A stretch of DNA of 58,664 bases from Burkholderiales bacterium (GTDB lineage: Bacteria; Pseudomonadota; Gammaproteobacteria; Burkholderiales; Burkholderiaceae_C), in NCBI GenBank assembly GCA_025350145.1, contig JANXYH010000095.1, positions 1 through 58,664 of the forward strand. The letters are read 5' to 3'. Under the pieces are notes generated by a model. The model was not told where the DNA came from. It searched no databases and was given only the letters and a program-made list of their open reading frames with translations. Made by a program: the position numbers and the translations under genes. Below are positions 18,084-27,021 of the stretch, one piece after another (the first letter of the stretch is position 1; the number at the start of each line of letters is the position of its first letter).

Positions 18084-18808
18084 GGGCGGGGACGCTGCTG
18101 TCAAAGCGCCTGCCGGCGCTGGTGTCGAAGCGCCTGCCGGCGCTGGGGGCCCTGATGCTGATGCTGCTGGCCCTGGCCGCAGCGCATCTGGGGCGGCCGC
18201 ATGACCGCCTGGCCGACCAGCATGCCGCGGTCGATCTGGCGCAGATGTTTCCGACCGCGTTCGCTGGCTGGGCGCTGGACACTGCGGCGCCGCTGCAACT
18301 GGTGTCGGCCGATGTTCAGGCCGGCCTGGACGCGGTCTACCACCAGACCTTGGGCCGCATTTACATCGACCGGCAGGGGCAGCGCGTCATGCTCTCGGTG
18401 GCCTACGGTGGCGACCAGTCCGACGCCACCCGGGCGCACCGGCCCGAGGTCTGCTATCCGGCCCAGGGCTTCGAGATCGTCTCCCGACAGGACGGCGAGA
18501 TCGCACTCGGCCAGCGCCGCCTGCGGCTGCGGCGCCTGCTCACCCGCCAGGGCGGCCGGGTCGAGCCGCTGAGCTACTGGAGCACGGTCGGCCAACACGT
18601 CGCCCTCAGCGGCACCGAGCAGAAACTGGCGCAACTCTCGTACAGCCTGCGCGGTGTGATCGCCGACGGCATGCTGGTGCGGGTGTCGAGCATCGACCGC
18701 GACGCCGAGCATGCCTATGCCGTCCAGGCGGGATTCATCGCCGCGCTGCTGGCAGCGATCCCGGCCGACCGACAATCGCTGGTCATAGGCCTGCCGGCCG
18801 CGTTTTGA
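18080..18808 (+). CDS. epsI: Exosortase-associated protein EpsI
   Basis: A 242-residue protein of the EpsI (DUF3485) family. An N-terminal membrane anchor lies near residues 20-40, followed by a periplasmic domain with the conserved [21 protein letters not shown] block and [20 protein letters not shown]. It always accompanies exosortases and in some systems is fused to them; its biochemical role is unproven. The GTG at 18080 overlaps the xrtB stop (GTGA). Residues near 8-22 contain a perfect in-frame duplication of SKRLPAL caused by a 24-bp DNA repeat. Confidence 0.9.
   Translation: MRAGTLLSKRLPALVSKRLPALGALMLMLLALAAAHLGRPHDRLADQHAAVDLAQMFPTAFAGWALDTAAPLQLVSADVQAGLDAVYHQTLGRIYIDRQGQRVMLSVAYGGDQSDATRAHRPEVCYPAQGFEIVSRQDGEIALGQRRLRLRRLLTRQGGRVEPLSYWSTVGQHVALSGTEQKLAQLSYSLRGVIADGMLVRVSSIDRDAEHAYAVQAGFIAALLAAIPADRQSLVIGLPAAF
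18100..18147 (+). repeat. 24-bp tandem duplication in epsI
   Basis: Two adjacent copies of a 24-bp unit (starting gtcaaagcgcctgcc and gtcgaagcgcctgcc, one base different) encode the repeated heptad SKRLPAL plus one residue at the cytoplasmic N-terminus of EpsI. Confidence 0.85.
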
Positions 18809-18860
18809 ACCGTTTTAACCGCTGGAGCGCGCTTGGATCGCCCCACAGTCCGGAGACCCC

Positions 18861-18884
18861 GCACTTGAGCCCGCACTTGAGCCC
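18861..18884 (+). repeat. 12-bp tandem repeat containing two possible gmd starts
   Basis: Two copies of 'gcacttgagccc' lie at the start of gmd, each carrying an in-frame TTG (18865 and 18877). The sequence CGGAGA at 18851-18856 is spaced properly for the first TTG. Confidence 0.7.
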
Positions 18885-20007
18885 GCCCAAGACCGCCCTG
18901 ATCACCGGCATCACCGGCCAGGACGGCGCCTGCCTGGCCGAACTGCTGCTGGCCAAGGGCTACCGGGTGCATGGCATCAAGCGGCGGACCTCGCTGCTCA
19001 ACACCGACCGCATCGACCACCTCTACCAGGATCCGCAGGTCGCGCAGCCGCAACTGAGCCTGCACTACGGCGACATGGCCGACGCCGCCAACCTGATCCG
19101 CATCGTCGCCGAGGTCCAGCCCGACGAGGTCTACAACCTGGCGGCGATGAGCCATGTCGCGGTCAGCTTCGAGACCCCCGAGTACAGCGCCAATGTCGAC
19201 GGCCTGGGCACCTTGCGCCTGCTGGAGGCGATCCGCATCCTCGGGCTGGTCGGCAAGACCCGCTTCTACCAGGCCAGCAGCTCCGAGCTGTACGGCCTGG
19301 CGCAGCAGTCGCCACAGAACGAGCAGACGCCGTTCTACCCGCGCAGCCCGTATGCGGTGGCCAAGCTCTACGCCCACTGGATCACCGTCAACTACCGCGA
19401 GGCCTATGGCCTGTTCGCCTGTAACGGCATCCTCTTCAACCACGAGAGCCCACTGCGCGGCGAGACCTTCGTCACCCGCAAGATCACCCGGGCGCTGGCG
19501 CGGATCGCCCTGGGCCAGCAGGACTGCCTGTTCCTGGGCAACCTCGCGGCGCGGCGCGACTGGGGCCATGCCCGCGACAGCGTCCGGGCGCAGTGGCTGA
19601 TGCTGCAGCAGGCGCAGCCCGACGATTACGTCATCGCCACCGGGGTGCAGCACAGCGTGCGCGATTTCGTGCGCCAGGCCGGGCTCGAACTCGGCATCAC
19701 GATCGGCTTTGAGGGCCAGGCCGAGGCCGAGGTCGGCATCGTCACCGCAGTGCAGGGCGAGCGCGCGCGTTGCCGCGTCGGCGAGGTGGTGGTGCGTGTC
19801 GATCCGCGCTACTTTCGGCCGACCGAGGTGCAGAACCTGCTCGGCGACGCCAGCAAGGCCCGCGCCCGGCTGGGCTGGGCACCGACGGTGGGCTTCGAAG
19901 AACTGGTGCGGGAAATGGTCGAGAGCGATTACGCCAGTGCCCAATTGGCAATGGCCGCGCAGGCGGCGCAGCGGCCCGCCGGCCCTGGCCAGGCGCATGG
20001 CGGCTGA
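18865..20007 (+). CDS. gmd: GDP-mannose 4,6-dehydratase
   Basis: An extended short-chain dehydrogenase of about 380 residues that converts GDP-mannose to GDP-4-keto-6-deoxymannose. It has the NAD(P) motif [15 protein letters not shown], the active-site region SSSELYG, the [12 protein letters not shown] catalytic Tyr/Lys pair, [10 protein letters not shown], and [10 protein letters not shown] near the end. The N-terminus has no ATG; I chose the TTG at 18865, which has a CGGAGA ribosome-binding site and leaves only about ten residues before the fold. An in-frame TTG at 18805, overlapping epsI, is the longer alternative. Ser replaces Thr before SELYG, a mild variation. It works with fcl to give GDP-L-fucose. 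Confidence 0.92.
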   Translation: MSPHLSPPKTALITGITGQDGACLAELLLAKGYRVHGIKRRTSLLNTDRIDHLYQDPQVAQPQLSLHYGDMADAANLIRIVAEVQPDEVYNLAAMSHVAVSFETPEYSANVDGLGTLRLLEAIRILGLVGKTRFYQASSSELYGLAQQSPQNEQTPFYPRSPYAVAKLYAHWITVNYREAYGLFACNGILFNHESPLRGETFVTRKITRALARIALGQQDCLFLGNLAARRDWGHARDSVRAQWLMLQQAQPDDYVIATGVQHSVRDFVRQAGLELGITIGFEGQAEAEVGIVTAVQGERARCRVGEVVVRVDPRYFRPTEVQNLLGDASKARARLGWAPTVGFEELVREMVESDYASAQLAMAAQAAQRPAGPGQAHGG

Positions 20008-20941
20008 AGCCATCGACCGCGACGCCCCGGTCTACGTCGCCGGTGACAGCGGCATGGTCGGCGGCGCCCTGGTGCGCCGGCTGCGCGCCGCCGGCCACCG
20101 CCAGATCGTCACCTGCAGCCACGCCGCGCTGGAGCTGCGCGACCCGGCGGCGGTCCAGGCCTTCATGCTGGCGCAGCGGCCGGCGGCCGTCTTCGTCGCC
20201 GCCGCCCGGGTCGGCGGCATCCTGGCCAACCAGCGCTACCCGGCCGATTTCATCCACGACAACCTGATGATCGCGGCCAACCTGATCCACGCTGCCCATC
20301 TGGCCGGGGTGCAGTGGCTGATGATGTTGGGCTCAAGCTGCATCTACCCGCGCGACGCGCCGCAGCCGATCCGCGAAGAGCAGTTGCTGGCCGGCCCGCT
20401 GGAGCCCAGCAACGCCGCCTACGCGGTCGCCAAGATCGCCGCGCTCGAGCTCTGCGCCAGCTACACCCGCCAGCACGGCCGGCAGTACCTCGGCGTTCTG
20501 CCCTGCAACCTCTACGGCCCGGGCGACAACTACGACCTCGAGCGCGGCCATGTGCTGCCGGCCCTGCTGCGCAAGGCCCACTTGGCCAAGCAGGACGGCG
20601 CAGAGGCGCTGGTGGTCTGGGGCAGCGGCCGGCCGAGGCGCGAATTCCTCTACGTCGATGACCTGGCCGACGCCTGCGTCCACCTGATGGGCAGCGGCTA
20701 TGCCGGGCCGCACCTGAACATCGGCAGCGGCCAAGACCTGAGCATCGGCGAATTGGCCGAGACCGTGATGCGGGTGGTCGGCTTCGACGGCCGCATCGCT
20801 TTCGACACCAGCAAGCCCGACGGCACGCCGCGCAAGCTGCTCGATGTATCGCGGCTGACGGCGCTGGGCTGGCGCGCCACCACCCCGCTGGCCCAGGGCA
20901 TCGCCCTGGCCTACCAGGACATGCGCTCGCGCATGGCCTGA
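19997..20941 (+). CDS. fcl: GDP-L-fucose synthase
   Basis: A 314-residue epimerase/reductase that converts GDP-4-keto-6-deoxymannose to GDP-L-fucose. It has the N-terminal dinucleotide motif [14 protein letters not shown] (a variant of the usual GHRGMVGSA), [11 protein letters not shown], the catalytic SSCIYP and [12 protein letters not shown] (Tyr-xxx-Lys), and the [10 protein letters not shown] and [15 protein letters not shown] segments. The ATG at 19997 overlaps the end of gmd by 11 bases, consistent with coupled translation. GDP-L-fucose is the expected sugar donor for one of the glycosyltransferases of the locus. Confidence 0.93.
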   Translation: MAAEAIDRDAPVYVAGDSGMVGGALVRRLRAAGHRQIVTCSHAALELRDPAAVQAFMLAQRPAAVFVAAARVGGILANQRYPADFIHDNLMIAANLIHAAHLAGVQWLMMLGSSCIYPRDAPQPIREEQLLAGPLEPSNAAYAVAKIAALELCASYTRQHGRQYLGVLPCNLYGPGDNYDLERGHVLPALLRKAHLAKQDGAEALVVWGSGRPRREFLYVDDLADACVHLMGSGYAGPHLNIGSGQDLSIGELAETVMRVVGFDGRIAFDTSKPDGTPRKLLDVSRLTALGWRATTPLAQGIALAYQDMRSRMA

Positions 20942-20959
20942 GGCGCTGGCGGGCCAGGC

Positions 20960-22450
20960 GTGCACGACCAGGCCCCGGGCGAGCTGGCCGCGCGCAGCCT
21001 GCAGGCGCTGGCCTGGGGCGCGGGCGGCGCGCTGCTGCGGCTGCTGCTGCAACTCGGCGCGCAGATCGTGCTCGCCCGGCTGCTCGGGCCGCAGCAGTAC
21101 GGCCTGTTCGCGATCGGCGCGATCGTGGTCGGCTTCGCCGGCTTCTTTGCCGACATCGGCTTGGCCTATGGCCTGATCCAGAAGGCCAGTCTCAGCGCCG
21201 CCGATCTGCGCTTCGTCGTCACCTGGCAGGCGCTGCTGGGCACGGCGGTGACGGCGGCGCTGTACGGCGGCGCGGGCGCGCTGGCGGCGTTCTTTGGCGA
21301 ACCGGGCGCGGCGCCGGTGCTGCAATGGCTGGCGCCGCTGTGCCTGCTCAATGCCCTGGCCGCGCCCTCGCTCAACCTGCTCAGGCGCGGGCTGGACTTC
21401 AGGCGCATCCAGCTCGCCCAGACGCTGAGCTACGCGCTGGGCTATGGCCTGCTGGGCCTCCCGCTGGCGCTGCTGGGCGCGCAGGTCTGGGCACTGGTGG
21501 CCGCCTGGACGGCGCAGGCCGGGATCAACCTGGTCCTGCTCTACCGCGCCACCGGCCACCCCTTGAGGCCGCTGTTCTGGCACCCGGCGGCCCGCGCACA
21601 ATGGACTTTTGGCCTGGCCGTGCTGGGCAGCAACCTGGTGAACTGGGTGATCAACAACATCGACCGGGTGATCGTCGGGCAGGGCTTCGGCAGCCGCGAG
21701 GTCGGCCTCTACGCCAGCGCCGCCAACCTGGTCTACAGCCCCAGCGCCGCTGCCCTGGGCGTGGTCCAGCCGGTGTTCCTCGCGGCCGCCTCGCGCTTGG
21801 CCGATGACGCCGCCCGGATCGCCCGCGCCTACCAGGCCATGCTCGGCCTGCTCGCGGCGCTGCTGCTGCCGCTGGCACTGGTGGTGGCCATCGCCGCCGA
21901 GCCGCTGCTGCTGCTGCTTTTCGGCCCGGCCTGGCAGGCGGCGGCGGCGGTCTGCACGCCACTGGCGCTGGCGATGCCGCTGTTCATGCTCTGGGGCCTG
22001 AGCACGCCCTTGCTCTGGGCCGCCGGCAAGCCGACCCACGAGTTCAGGCTGCAATTGCCGCTGGCCCTGCTCTGGGCCGGGGTTTGCGTGCTGGCCGCGC
22101 GCGTCTCGGTGCCGGCCGTGGCCTGGTGCGTGCTCGGCCTGAGCGGCCTGCGCTGCGCCCTGGTGGTGGTTGCGGCGCTGCGCTTGCAGCGTCTGAGGCT
22201 GGCCGAGCTCTGGGCCGGGCTGGCGGGCGGCCTGGCGCTGAGCTTGGCGGTGGCGGCGGTGCTGCTGCCGGTGGCGCTGGCCAGCCAGGCGCATTCGCCG
22301 GGCTGGCGCTGCGCGGCCCTGGCCGGCAGCGCCATCGCCACCTGGGCGGCGCTGGTGCGGCTCTGGCCGGCGCTGCTGTCGCCGGCCCTGAGGCTGTGGC
22401 TGGCGCGGGCGCTGGCCGGCCGCTGGCCAACGGCCCGCCGCCGGCCATGA
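20960..22450 (+). CDS. wzx: Wzx-type polysaccharide flippase
   Basis: A 496-residue integral membrane protein with about 12-14 hydrophobic segments and the MOP/MATE-family features of PST transporters (ARLLGPQQYGLFAIGAI near the N-terminus, IDRVIVGQGFGSREVGLYASA in the middle). It would move the undecaprenyl-linked repeat unit across the inner membrane. The start is a GTG at 20960, 18 bases after fcl. Its stop overlaps the start of the polymerase gene by four bases. The name rests on family and context; substrate is unknown. Confidence 0.88.
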   Translation: MHDQAPGELAARSLQALAWGAGGALLRLLLQLGAQIVLARLLGPQQYGLFAIGAIVVGFAGFFADIGLAYGLIQKASLSAADLRFVVTWQALLGTAVTAALYGGAGALAAFFGEPGAAPVLQWLAPLCLLNALAAPSLNLLRRGLDFRRIQLAQTLSYALGYGLLGLPLALLGAQVWALVAAWTAQAGINLVLLYRATGHPLRPLFWHPAARAQWTFGLAVLGSNLVNWVINNIDRVIVGQGFGSREVGLYASAANLVYSPSAAALGVVQPVFLAAASRLADDAARIARAYQAMLGLLAALLLPLALVVAIAAEPLLLLLFGPAWQAAAAVCTPLALAMPLFMLWGLSTPLLWAAGKPTHEFRLQLPLALLWAGVCVLAARVSVPAVAWCVLGLSGLRCALVVVAALRLQRLRLAELWAGLAGGLALSLAVAAVLLPVALASQAHSPGWRCAALAGSAIATWAALVRLWPALLSPALRLWLARALAGRWPTARRRP

Positions 22451-23898
22451 CCGATGCCGAACTGCTGTCGCTGGGCCTGGGCGCAGCCGCCGCGCTGCTC
22501 GCTGCCGGGCTGGTCATCGTTGGCCTGGGCGTCCTGCTCCAGCTCGACCGTGTCGTCGGCCGGCGGGTGGCGCTGGCGGTGGTCCCGCTGATGGCACTGG
22601 GCATGGCCGCCAGCAGCCTGTTGTCGGGCCGCGACCTGCGGCTGGCGCGCTACAACCTGCAGGGCCTGAGCGGCGGCGGCGGTGAGGGCGGCATTAACCT
22701 GCTCAGGCTGCTGACCCTGGTGCTGGTTGGCGCTTGCGCGGCGACGCTGATCGCCCGTGCCTTTGCCTGGCGCCGGGCCGGGCCGCAGGCACCCGGCTGG
22801 ACCGGCGACCGGCCGCATGCACCTGGCCGGGTGCTGCTGCTGGCGTTCTTGCTGTACTTCGGCTGCGCCGCCTGGCTCAACGCCTGGTTCGGCAGTGTCC
22901 CGACCTGGAGCCACCACAGCCTGTATGTGCCGCTGGCCTTTGCCGCCGTCTTCGCCTGGCGCGAGCAGCCGATCCGGCCGCTGCTGGTGGCGGCCAAATG
23001 GAGTTTGCTGGCGGTCATGCTGCTGAGCCTGCTGGCGGCCGTGCTGCAACCCAAGCTGGCGCTGCAGCCGGACTACCGGGGCTGGATTCCGGGCCTGCGG
23101 CTGCGGCTCTGGGGCGTCGGCAGCAACCCCAACAGCATCGGCCCCTTGGGGCTGGTGCTGCTGCTGCTGGAGCTGATGGCGCCGTCGCGACAGCGCGGTA
23201 TCCGCCTGCTCGCCTTTGGCCTGGGGGCGGCGGTGTTGCTGCTGGCCCAATCCAAGACCGCCTGGGCCGCCGCCTTGCTGATCGCACCGCTGCTGCTGTG
23301 GCACCGACTGGGCCGGGCGCCGCAGGGCGGGACGCGGATCGGCTTTGTGCTGGGCGGGATCGCCGCCGCGCTGCTGGCCTTGCTGGTGCTGGCCTGGCTG
23401 GACCCCGGCCGGGTCTGGGACAGGCTGGCCGCTGGCCAGGCCGGCGCCGATCTCGCCACGCTGAGCGGGCGCTGGCGGATCTGGCAGGCGGCGCTGCAGG
23501 TGTGGCATGACAACCCGGTGTTCGGCTATGGCCCTGCCGCCTGGGGGCCGGCGCACCGCGCGGCGCTGGGCCTGCCCTATGCCTTCAGCGCCCACAACCA
23601 GTTCCTGCAGTCGCTCAGCAGCGCCGGGGCCTTGGGCTTGCTGAGTCTGCTGGTCTACCAGGGGCTGCTGCTGGGCTGCTGTTGGCGCGCTGCCGCAGCC
23701 ACCCGCGGCCTGTCGCTGGCCTGGTGGCTGATGGTCATGCTGCGCTGCCTGACCGAGGCGCCGTTCTCCTCGGTCACGCTGTTCAACGGCGACATGCTGA
23801 CCCAGTTGCTGCTGTTCCGCATCGCCTTGCTCGGCGCCAGGCCAGGGCCAGTGCCGGCGCCCAGGCACCTGGCCATGCAGGGGGCCTGGGCCAGGTGA
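22447..23898 (+). CDS. wzy: Wzy-type polysaccharide polymerase / O-antigen ligase family
   Basis: A 483-residue integral membrane protein with about 11-12 transmembrane segments. It carries the Wzy_C/O-antigen-ligase signature: a large periplasmic loop ending in SGRWRIWQAALQVW, followed by NPVFGYGPAAW and the conserved His of SAHNQFLQSLSSAG. It would join flipped repeat units into polymer. The ligase and polymerase subfamilies cannot be separated by eye; the single copy beside wzx in an EPS locus favours a polymerase. Confidence 0.85.
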   Translation: MTDAELLSLGLGAAAALLAAGLVIVGLGVLLQLDRVVGRRVALAVVPLMALGMAASSLLSGRDLRLARYNLQGLSGGGGEGGINLLRLLTLVLVGACAATLIARAFAWRRAGPQAPGWTGDRPHAPGRVLLLAFLLYFGCAAWLNAWFGSVPTWSHHSLYVPLAFAAVFAWREQPIRPLLVAAKWSLLAVMLLSLLAAVLQPKLALQPDYRGWIPGLRLRLWGVGSNPNSIGPLGLVLLLLELMAPSRQRGIRLLAFGLGAAVLLLAQSKTAWAAALLIAPLLLWHRLGRAPQGGTRIGFVLGGIAAALLALLVLAWLDPGRVWDRLAAGQAGADLATLSGRWRIWQAALQVWHDNPVFGYGPAAWGPAHRAALGLPYAFSAHNQFLQSLSSAGALGLLSLLVYQGLLLGCCWRAAAATRGLSLAWWLMVMLRCLTEAPFSSVTLFNGDMLTQLLLFRIALLGARPGPVPAPRHLAMQGAWAR

Positions 23899-23909
23899 GC
23901 GGCGCGCCG

Positions 23910-24830
23910 ATGTCGGTTTCGCTGGTCGTGCCGCTCTACAACAAGGGCCGGTATGTCGCCGCCTGCCTGCGCTCGGCGCTGGCGCAGACCGAGCCGGCGC
24001 TGGAGTTGCTGGTGGTCGACGACGGCTCGACCGACGACGGCCCGGCCCAGGTGCTGGCGCTGCAGGCGCCAGGTCTGCGGCTGCTGAGGCAGGCCAACGC
24101 CGGGGTGTCGCAGGCGCGCAACCGCGCAATCGCCCTGGCGCGGGGCGATGTGGTCGCCTTTCTTGACGCCGACGACCTGCTGGCGCCCACCCATCTGGCC
24201 ACGCTGCGGCGGCTGTGGCAGGCGCATCCAATGGCCGGCATGGCCTGCACCGCCTACCGCCGGATCGACGCCGCCGGGCGCACCACGCCGATGCTCCACC
24301 CGCGCATGGCGGCGGGCGCCAGCGGCCTGGTCGACGACTTCCACGGCGATTGGTCGCGCCGCAGTTTCACCTGCACCAGTGCGATGGCGGTGCGCCGCGA
24401 GCTGCTGCTGCGCCAGCCCGGCCCGTTCGCGGCTGGCCAGCGCCGGGGCGAGGACCAGGACCTGTGGCTGCGCTTGGCCGAGCAGGCGCCGCTGGCCTAC
24501 TGCAACACGCCGACGGTGGACTACCGGGTGGGCCTGGCGGGCAGCGCCAGCCAGGGGGCTGACGCCGCGCCGGACCTGCTGCCCTGCTACTGCCGGCTCG
24601 GGGAGCGCCTGCAGGCCGGGCAAGTGCCGGCGCGGCTGCGCCCGGGTGCGCGTCGGCTGCTGGCCTCGCACGTGATCAACACCGCCCGGGCCCGCGCCAG
24701 CCTGGGCGACCGGCCTGGCGCGCTGGCCTTGCTCTGGGCCGACCGCCGCGCCCGCCACAGCCCGGCCTATTGGCTGCGCAGCCTGGTCGGTTTGCTCGCC
24801 GGCCGGCTGGGCCCGGGGGCGCGGCCATGA
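23910..24830 (+). CDS. Glycosyltransferase family 2
   Basis: A 306-residue cytoplasmic GT-A enzyme. The N-terminal VSLVVPLYNKGRYVAACL nucleotide-binding strand, VVDDGSTDDG and the metal-binding DADD motif (FLDADDLLAP near residue 85) are clear. The acceptor-side GEDQDLWLRL near 185 is typical of GT2. It adds one sugar to the lipid-linked repeat; donor and linkage cannot be read from sequence. The ATG at 23910 has AGGTGA upstream; a GTG at 23895 overlapping the wzy stop is an equally reasonable start. Confidence 0.88.
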   Translation: MSVSLVVPLYNKGRYVAACLRSALAQTEPALELLVVDDGSTDDGPAQVLALQAPGLRLLRQANAGVSQARNRAIALARGDVVAFLDADDLLAPTHLATLRRLWQAHPMAGMACTAYRRIDAAGRTTPMLHPRMAAGASGLVDDFHGDWSRRSFTCTSAMAVRRELLLRQPGPFAAGQRRGEDQDLWLRLAEQAPLAYCNTPTVDYRVGLAGSASQGADAAPDLLPCYCRLGERLQAGQVPARLRPGARRLLASHVINTARARASLGDRPGALALLWADRRARHSPAYWLRSLVGLLAGRLGPGARP

Positions 24831-25720
24831 TGCTCACGCTGGTGCTGGCCAGTGTCGGCCGCAGCCAGGAGGTGCAGCGCCTGGTGGCCTCCTTGGTGGC
24901 GCAGAGCTGCCGCGACTTCGAGCTGCTGGTGATCGACCAGAACCCGGACGACCGGCTGCTGCCGGCGGTCGCAGCGGCCTTTGCCGCCGGGCTGGCGGTG
25001 TCGCATTTGCGCCTGAGCCCGCCCAGCCTGTCGGCGGCACGCAACCTCGGCATCCGCATGGCGGTGGGCGAGGTGCTGGCCTTTCCCGACGACGATTGCT
25101 GGTACGAGCCCGACACCGTCGCCAGCGCGCTGCAGGCCTTTGCCCAGCAGCCGCACTACAGCGGGCTGGTGGCGCAATGGGTTGAGCAGTCTGCGGCTGA
25201 CCCCCAACCGCCGGCCGCCGGCCCGCTGCAGGCGGCGCAGTGGCGCCGCTTTCGCGACGGCCAGGCCAGCAGCATCTGCCTGTTCCTGCGCGCCGAACTG
25301 GTCCGCGATCTGGGCGGCTTCGACCCGCGCCTGGGCCTGGGCTGCTGGTACGGCGCCGGCGAAGAGACCGATTTCGTGCTGCGCGCCCTGGCCGCCCACG
25401 CCGCGCTGGGGCGCTGCCCGCAGGTACAGGTACACCATGCGTTCTGGCCCGACGCCGTGACCCGGCCCGGGCTGGATTTCCAGGCCCAGCGTTCGCGCGC
25501 GCGCGGCACCGGCGCGCTCTACTGCAAGCACCGCCTGGGCTGGGTGGTGGCTGTGCGCGGCCTGGTCGCGCCACCGCTCAAGGCCCTGCTCAAGGCCCTG
25601 CTCAAGGCGCGGCTCAGGGCTTTGTCGACGCGGCGCGGCTGGCAGGGCATCAGCCTGGGCCTGGCGACCAGCCTGGGGCGGCTAGAAGGGGCACTGCGGT
25701 GGGCCTGGTGCGAGCGCTGA
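24827..25720 (+). CDS. Glycosyltransferase family 2 (second)
   Basis: A 297-residue GT-A protein. It begins MMLTLVLASVGRSQEVQRL and carries VIDQNPDD, the metal-site FPDDDCWYEPDT near 85, and the late GAGEETDFVLRAL. The C-terminal region (about 240-290) is basic, with an in-frame Leu-Lys-Ala-Leu repeat from a 12-bp DNA repeat, and may sit on the membrane. It overlaps the previous glycosyltransferase by four bases. Donor sugar unknown. Confidence 0.87.
   Translation: MMLTLVLASVGRSQEVQRLVASLVAQSCRDFELLVIDQNPDDRLLPAVAAAFAAGLAVSHLRLSPPSLSAARNLGIRMAVGEVLAFPDDDCWYEPDTVASALQAFAQQPHYSGLVAQWVEQSAADPQPPAAGPLQAAQWRRFRDGQASSICLFLRAELVRDLGGFDPRLGLGCWYGAGEETDFVLRALAAHAALGRCPQVQVHHAFWPDAVTRPGLDFQAQRSRARGTGALYCKHRLGWVVAVRGLVAPPLKALLKALLKARLRALSTRRGWQGISLGLATSLGRLEGALRWAWCER
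25576..25610 (+). repeat. 12-bp tandem repeat in the second GT2 gene
   Basis: Nearly three copies of 'gctcaaggccct' encode repeated Leu-Lys-Ala-Leu, giving a basic amphipathic segment in the C-terminal part of the glycosyltransferase. Confidence 0.8.
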
Positions 25721-26970
25721 AGGGCTGCGGTGGCCTCGCTTGGCTGGCTGGCCTGCTCTGCGCGCTGGTCTGCCAGGCGCAGACGTCAGCCTTGGGGCCG
25801 GCCTTGGGGCCGGTCTTGGGTCCGGTCTTGGGTCCGGTCTTGGGTCCGGCCTTGGGTCCGGTGGGCCTGGACTATTTCGGCCTGGTGCTCAGCCGCCCCG
25901 ACCCGGCCATGCCCTGGCCCAGCGTGCCGTTCGGCAGTTGGCGGCTGTGGGACGCGCAGGTCAGTTGGCCGCAGCTCGAACCTGTTCCCGGCCGCTGGAA
26001 TTTCGCCCTGCTGGACCGGCTGGTCGACGAGGCCACGGCGCACCGCAGCAAGCTGCTGCTGGTGCTGGCGCATTCGCCGCCCTGGGCCTCGTCCCGGCCA
26101 GACGAGGCCAGCGCCTACCGGCCGGGCTACGCCGCGCCGCCGCTGCGGATCGAGGACTGGCGCCGCTATGTGCGCAGCGTGGCCGAGCGCTACCGCGGCC
26201 GGATCGAGGCCTACCAGGTCTGGAACGAACCCAGCGACAGCAGCCATTACAGCGGCAGCGTCGCCCAACTGGTCGAGTTGAGCTGTGAGGCGCGGCGGGT
26301 GATCGCGGCGGTCGACCCGGCGGCAAAGCTCGTCTCGGCCGGCTCGGCCGGCGGCGGCCGCCACATCCAGTACCTCGACGACTTCCTCGCCCAGGGCGGC
26401 GACCGCTGCATCGACGTCGTCGCCCACCACTTCTACGTGCCGCGCTTCGGCCCCGAGCAGATGCTGCCGCTGATCCGCCAGGTGCGCGAGGTGATGCGTC
26501 GCCGCGGGGTCGATCATCTGCCGCTGTGGAACACCGAGACCGGCTGGTGGATCGCCAACACCGACGGCACGCCCGACCACCCCCTGGTCGCCAACGGCGG
26601 CTGGCGCAAGCTCGACGCCGATGCCGAGGCCGGCGCGACCCTGCAACGCGCCTTCCTGCTCGCCCGCGGCGCCGGTGTCGAGCGCCTGTACTGGTATGCC
26701 TGGGCGAATGCCGCTTGGGGTTTGAGCCAGGCCAGCGGCAAGCCCAAATCGGCCGCCAATTACTGGACTGCCTTGGTCGAGCAAATGCTCGGTCGCAGGC
26801 TCGCCAACTGCCAGCGCGACGGCCAGCGCATGGCCTGCCGGCTGATCAGCGCGGACGGCCGGTCGAACGATCTGCAATGGGATATCGGCGACGCCCTGCA
26901 GGCCCGTGAAGGCCCGGCCGGTCAGCCGCAGCAGGCCGCCGCGATACCCTATGCGCCGGTGCCGCGTTGA
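25699..26970 (+). CDS. Secreted glycoside hydrolase of clan A (GH39 / PslG-like)
   Basis: A 423-residue protein with a signal peptide (hydrophobic GLAWLAGLLCALVCQA). Next comes a low-complexity linker of six Ala/Val-Leu-Gly-Pro repeats encoded at 25789-25860, then a (beta/alpha)8 hydrolase domain. The likely acid/base is Glu177 in QVWNEPSDSSH and the likely nucleophile Glu280 in LWNTETGWW, the pair expected of clan GH-A retaining enzymes such as GH39. In the Pseudomonas Psl locus the similar enzyme PslG trims or releases polymer; an equivalent role here is inferred. The GTG at 25699 is preceded by AGAAGGGG at good spacing. It is the last gene of the plus-strand eps operon. Confidence 0.82.
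   Translation: MGLVRALKGCGGLAWLAGLLCALVCQAQTSALGPALGPVLGPVLGPVLGPALGPVGLDYFGLVLSRPDPAMPWPSVPFGSWRLWDAQVSWPQLEPVPGRWNFALLDRLVDEATAHRSKLLLVLAHSPPWASSRPDEASAYRPGYAAPPLRIEDWRRYVRSVAERYRGRIEAYQVWNEPSDSSHYSGSVAQLVELSCEARRVIAAVDPAAKLVSAGSAGGGRHIQYLDDFLAQGGDRCIDVVAHHFYVPRFGPEQMLPLIRQVREVMRRRGVDHLPLWNTETGWWIANTDGTPDHPLVANGGWRKLDADAEAGATLQRAFLLARGAGVERLYWYAWANAAWGLSQASGKPKSAANYWTALVEQMLGRRLANCQRDGQRMACRLISADGRSNDLQWDIGDALQAREGPAGQPQQAAAIPYAPVPR
25789..25860 (+). repeat. Six-copy 12-bp tandem repeat in the glycosidase gene
   Basis: Six uninterrupted 12-bp units alternate between 'gccttggggccg', 'gtcttgggtccg' and 'gccttgggtccg'. They encode Leu-Gly-Pro-Ala/Val tetrapeptides directly after the signal peptide. 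Copy number can change without a frameshift, altering the length of the linker. Confidence 0.9.
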
Positions 26971-26973
26971 TCC

Positions 26974-27021
26974 GCCGGCCGCGACCGAGCAAGACCGGGT
27001 CCACGAGCTTCAGCGGCCGGC
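26974..27021. terminator. Possible bidirectional terminator between convergent genes
   Basis: GCCGGCCGC (26974-26982) and GCGGCCGGC (27013-27021) are perfect inverted repeats separated by 30 bases. They lie at the junction where the plus-strand glycosidase and the minus-strand glycosyltransferase converge. The right arm lies just inside the end of the GT4 gene. There is no T-run. Confidence 0.35.
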
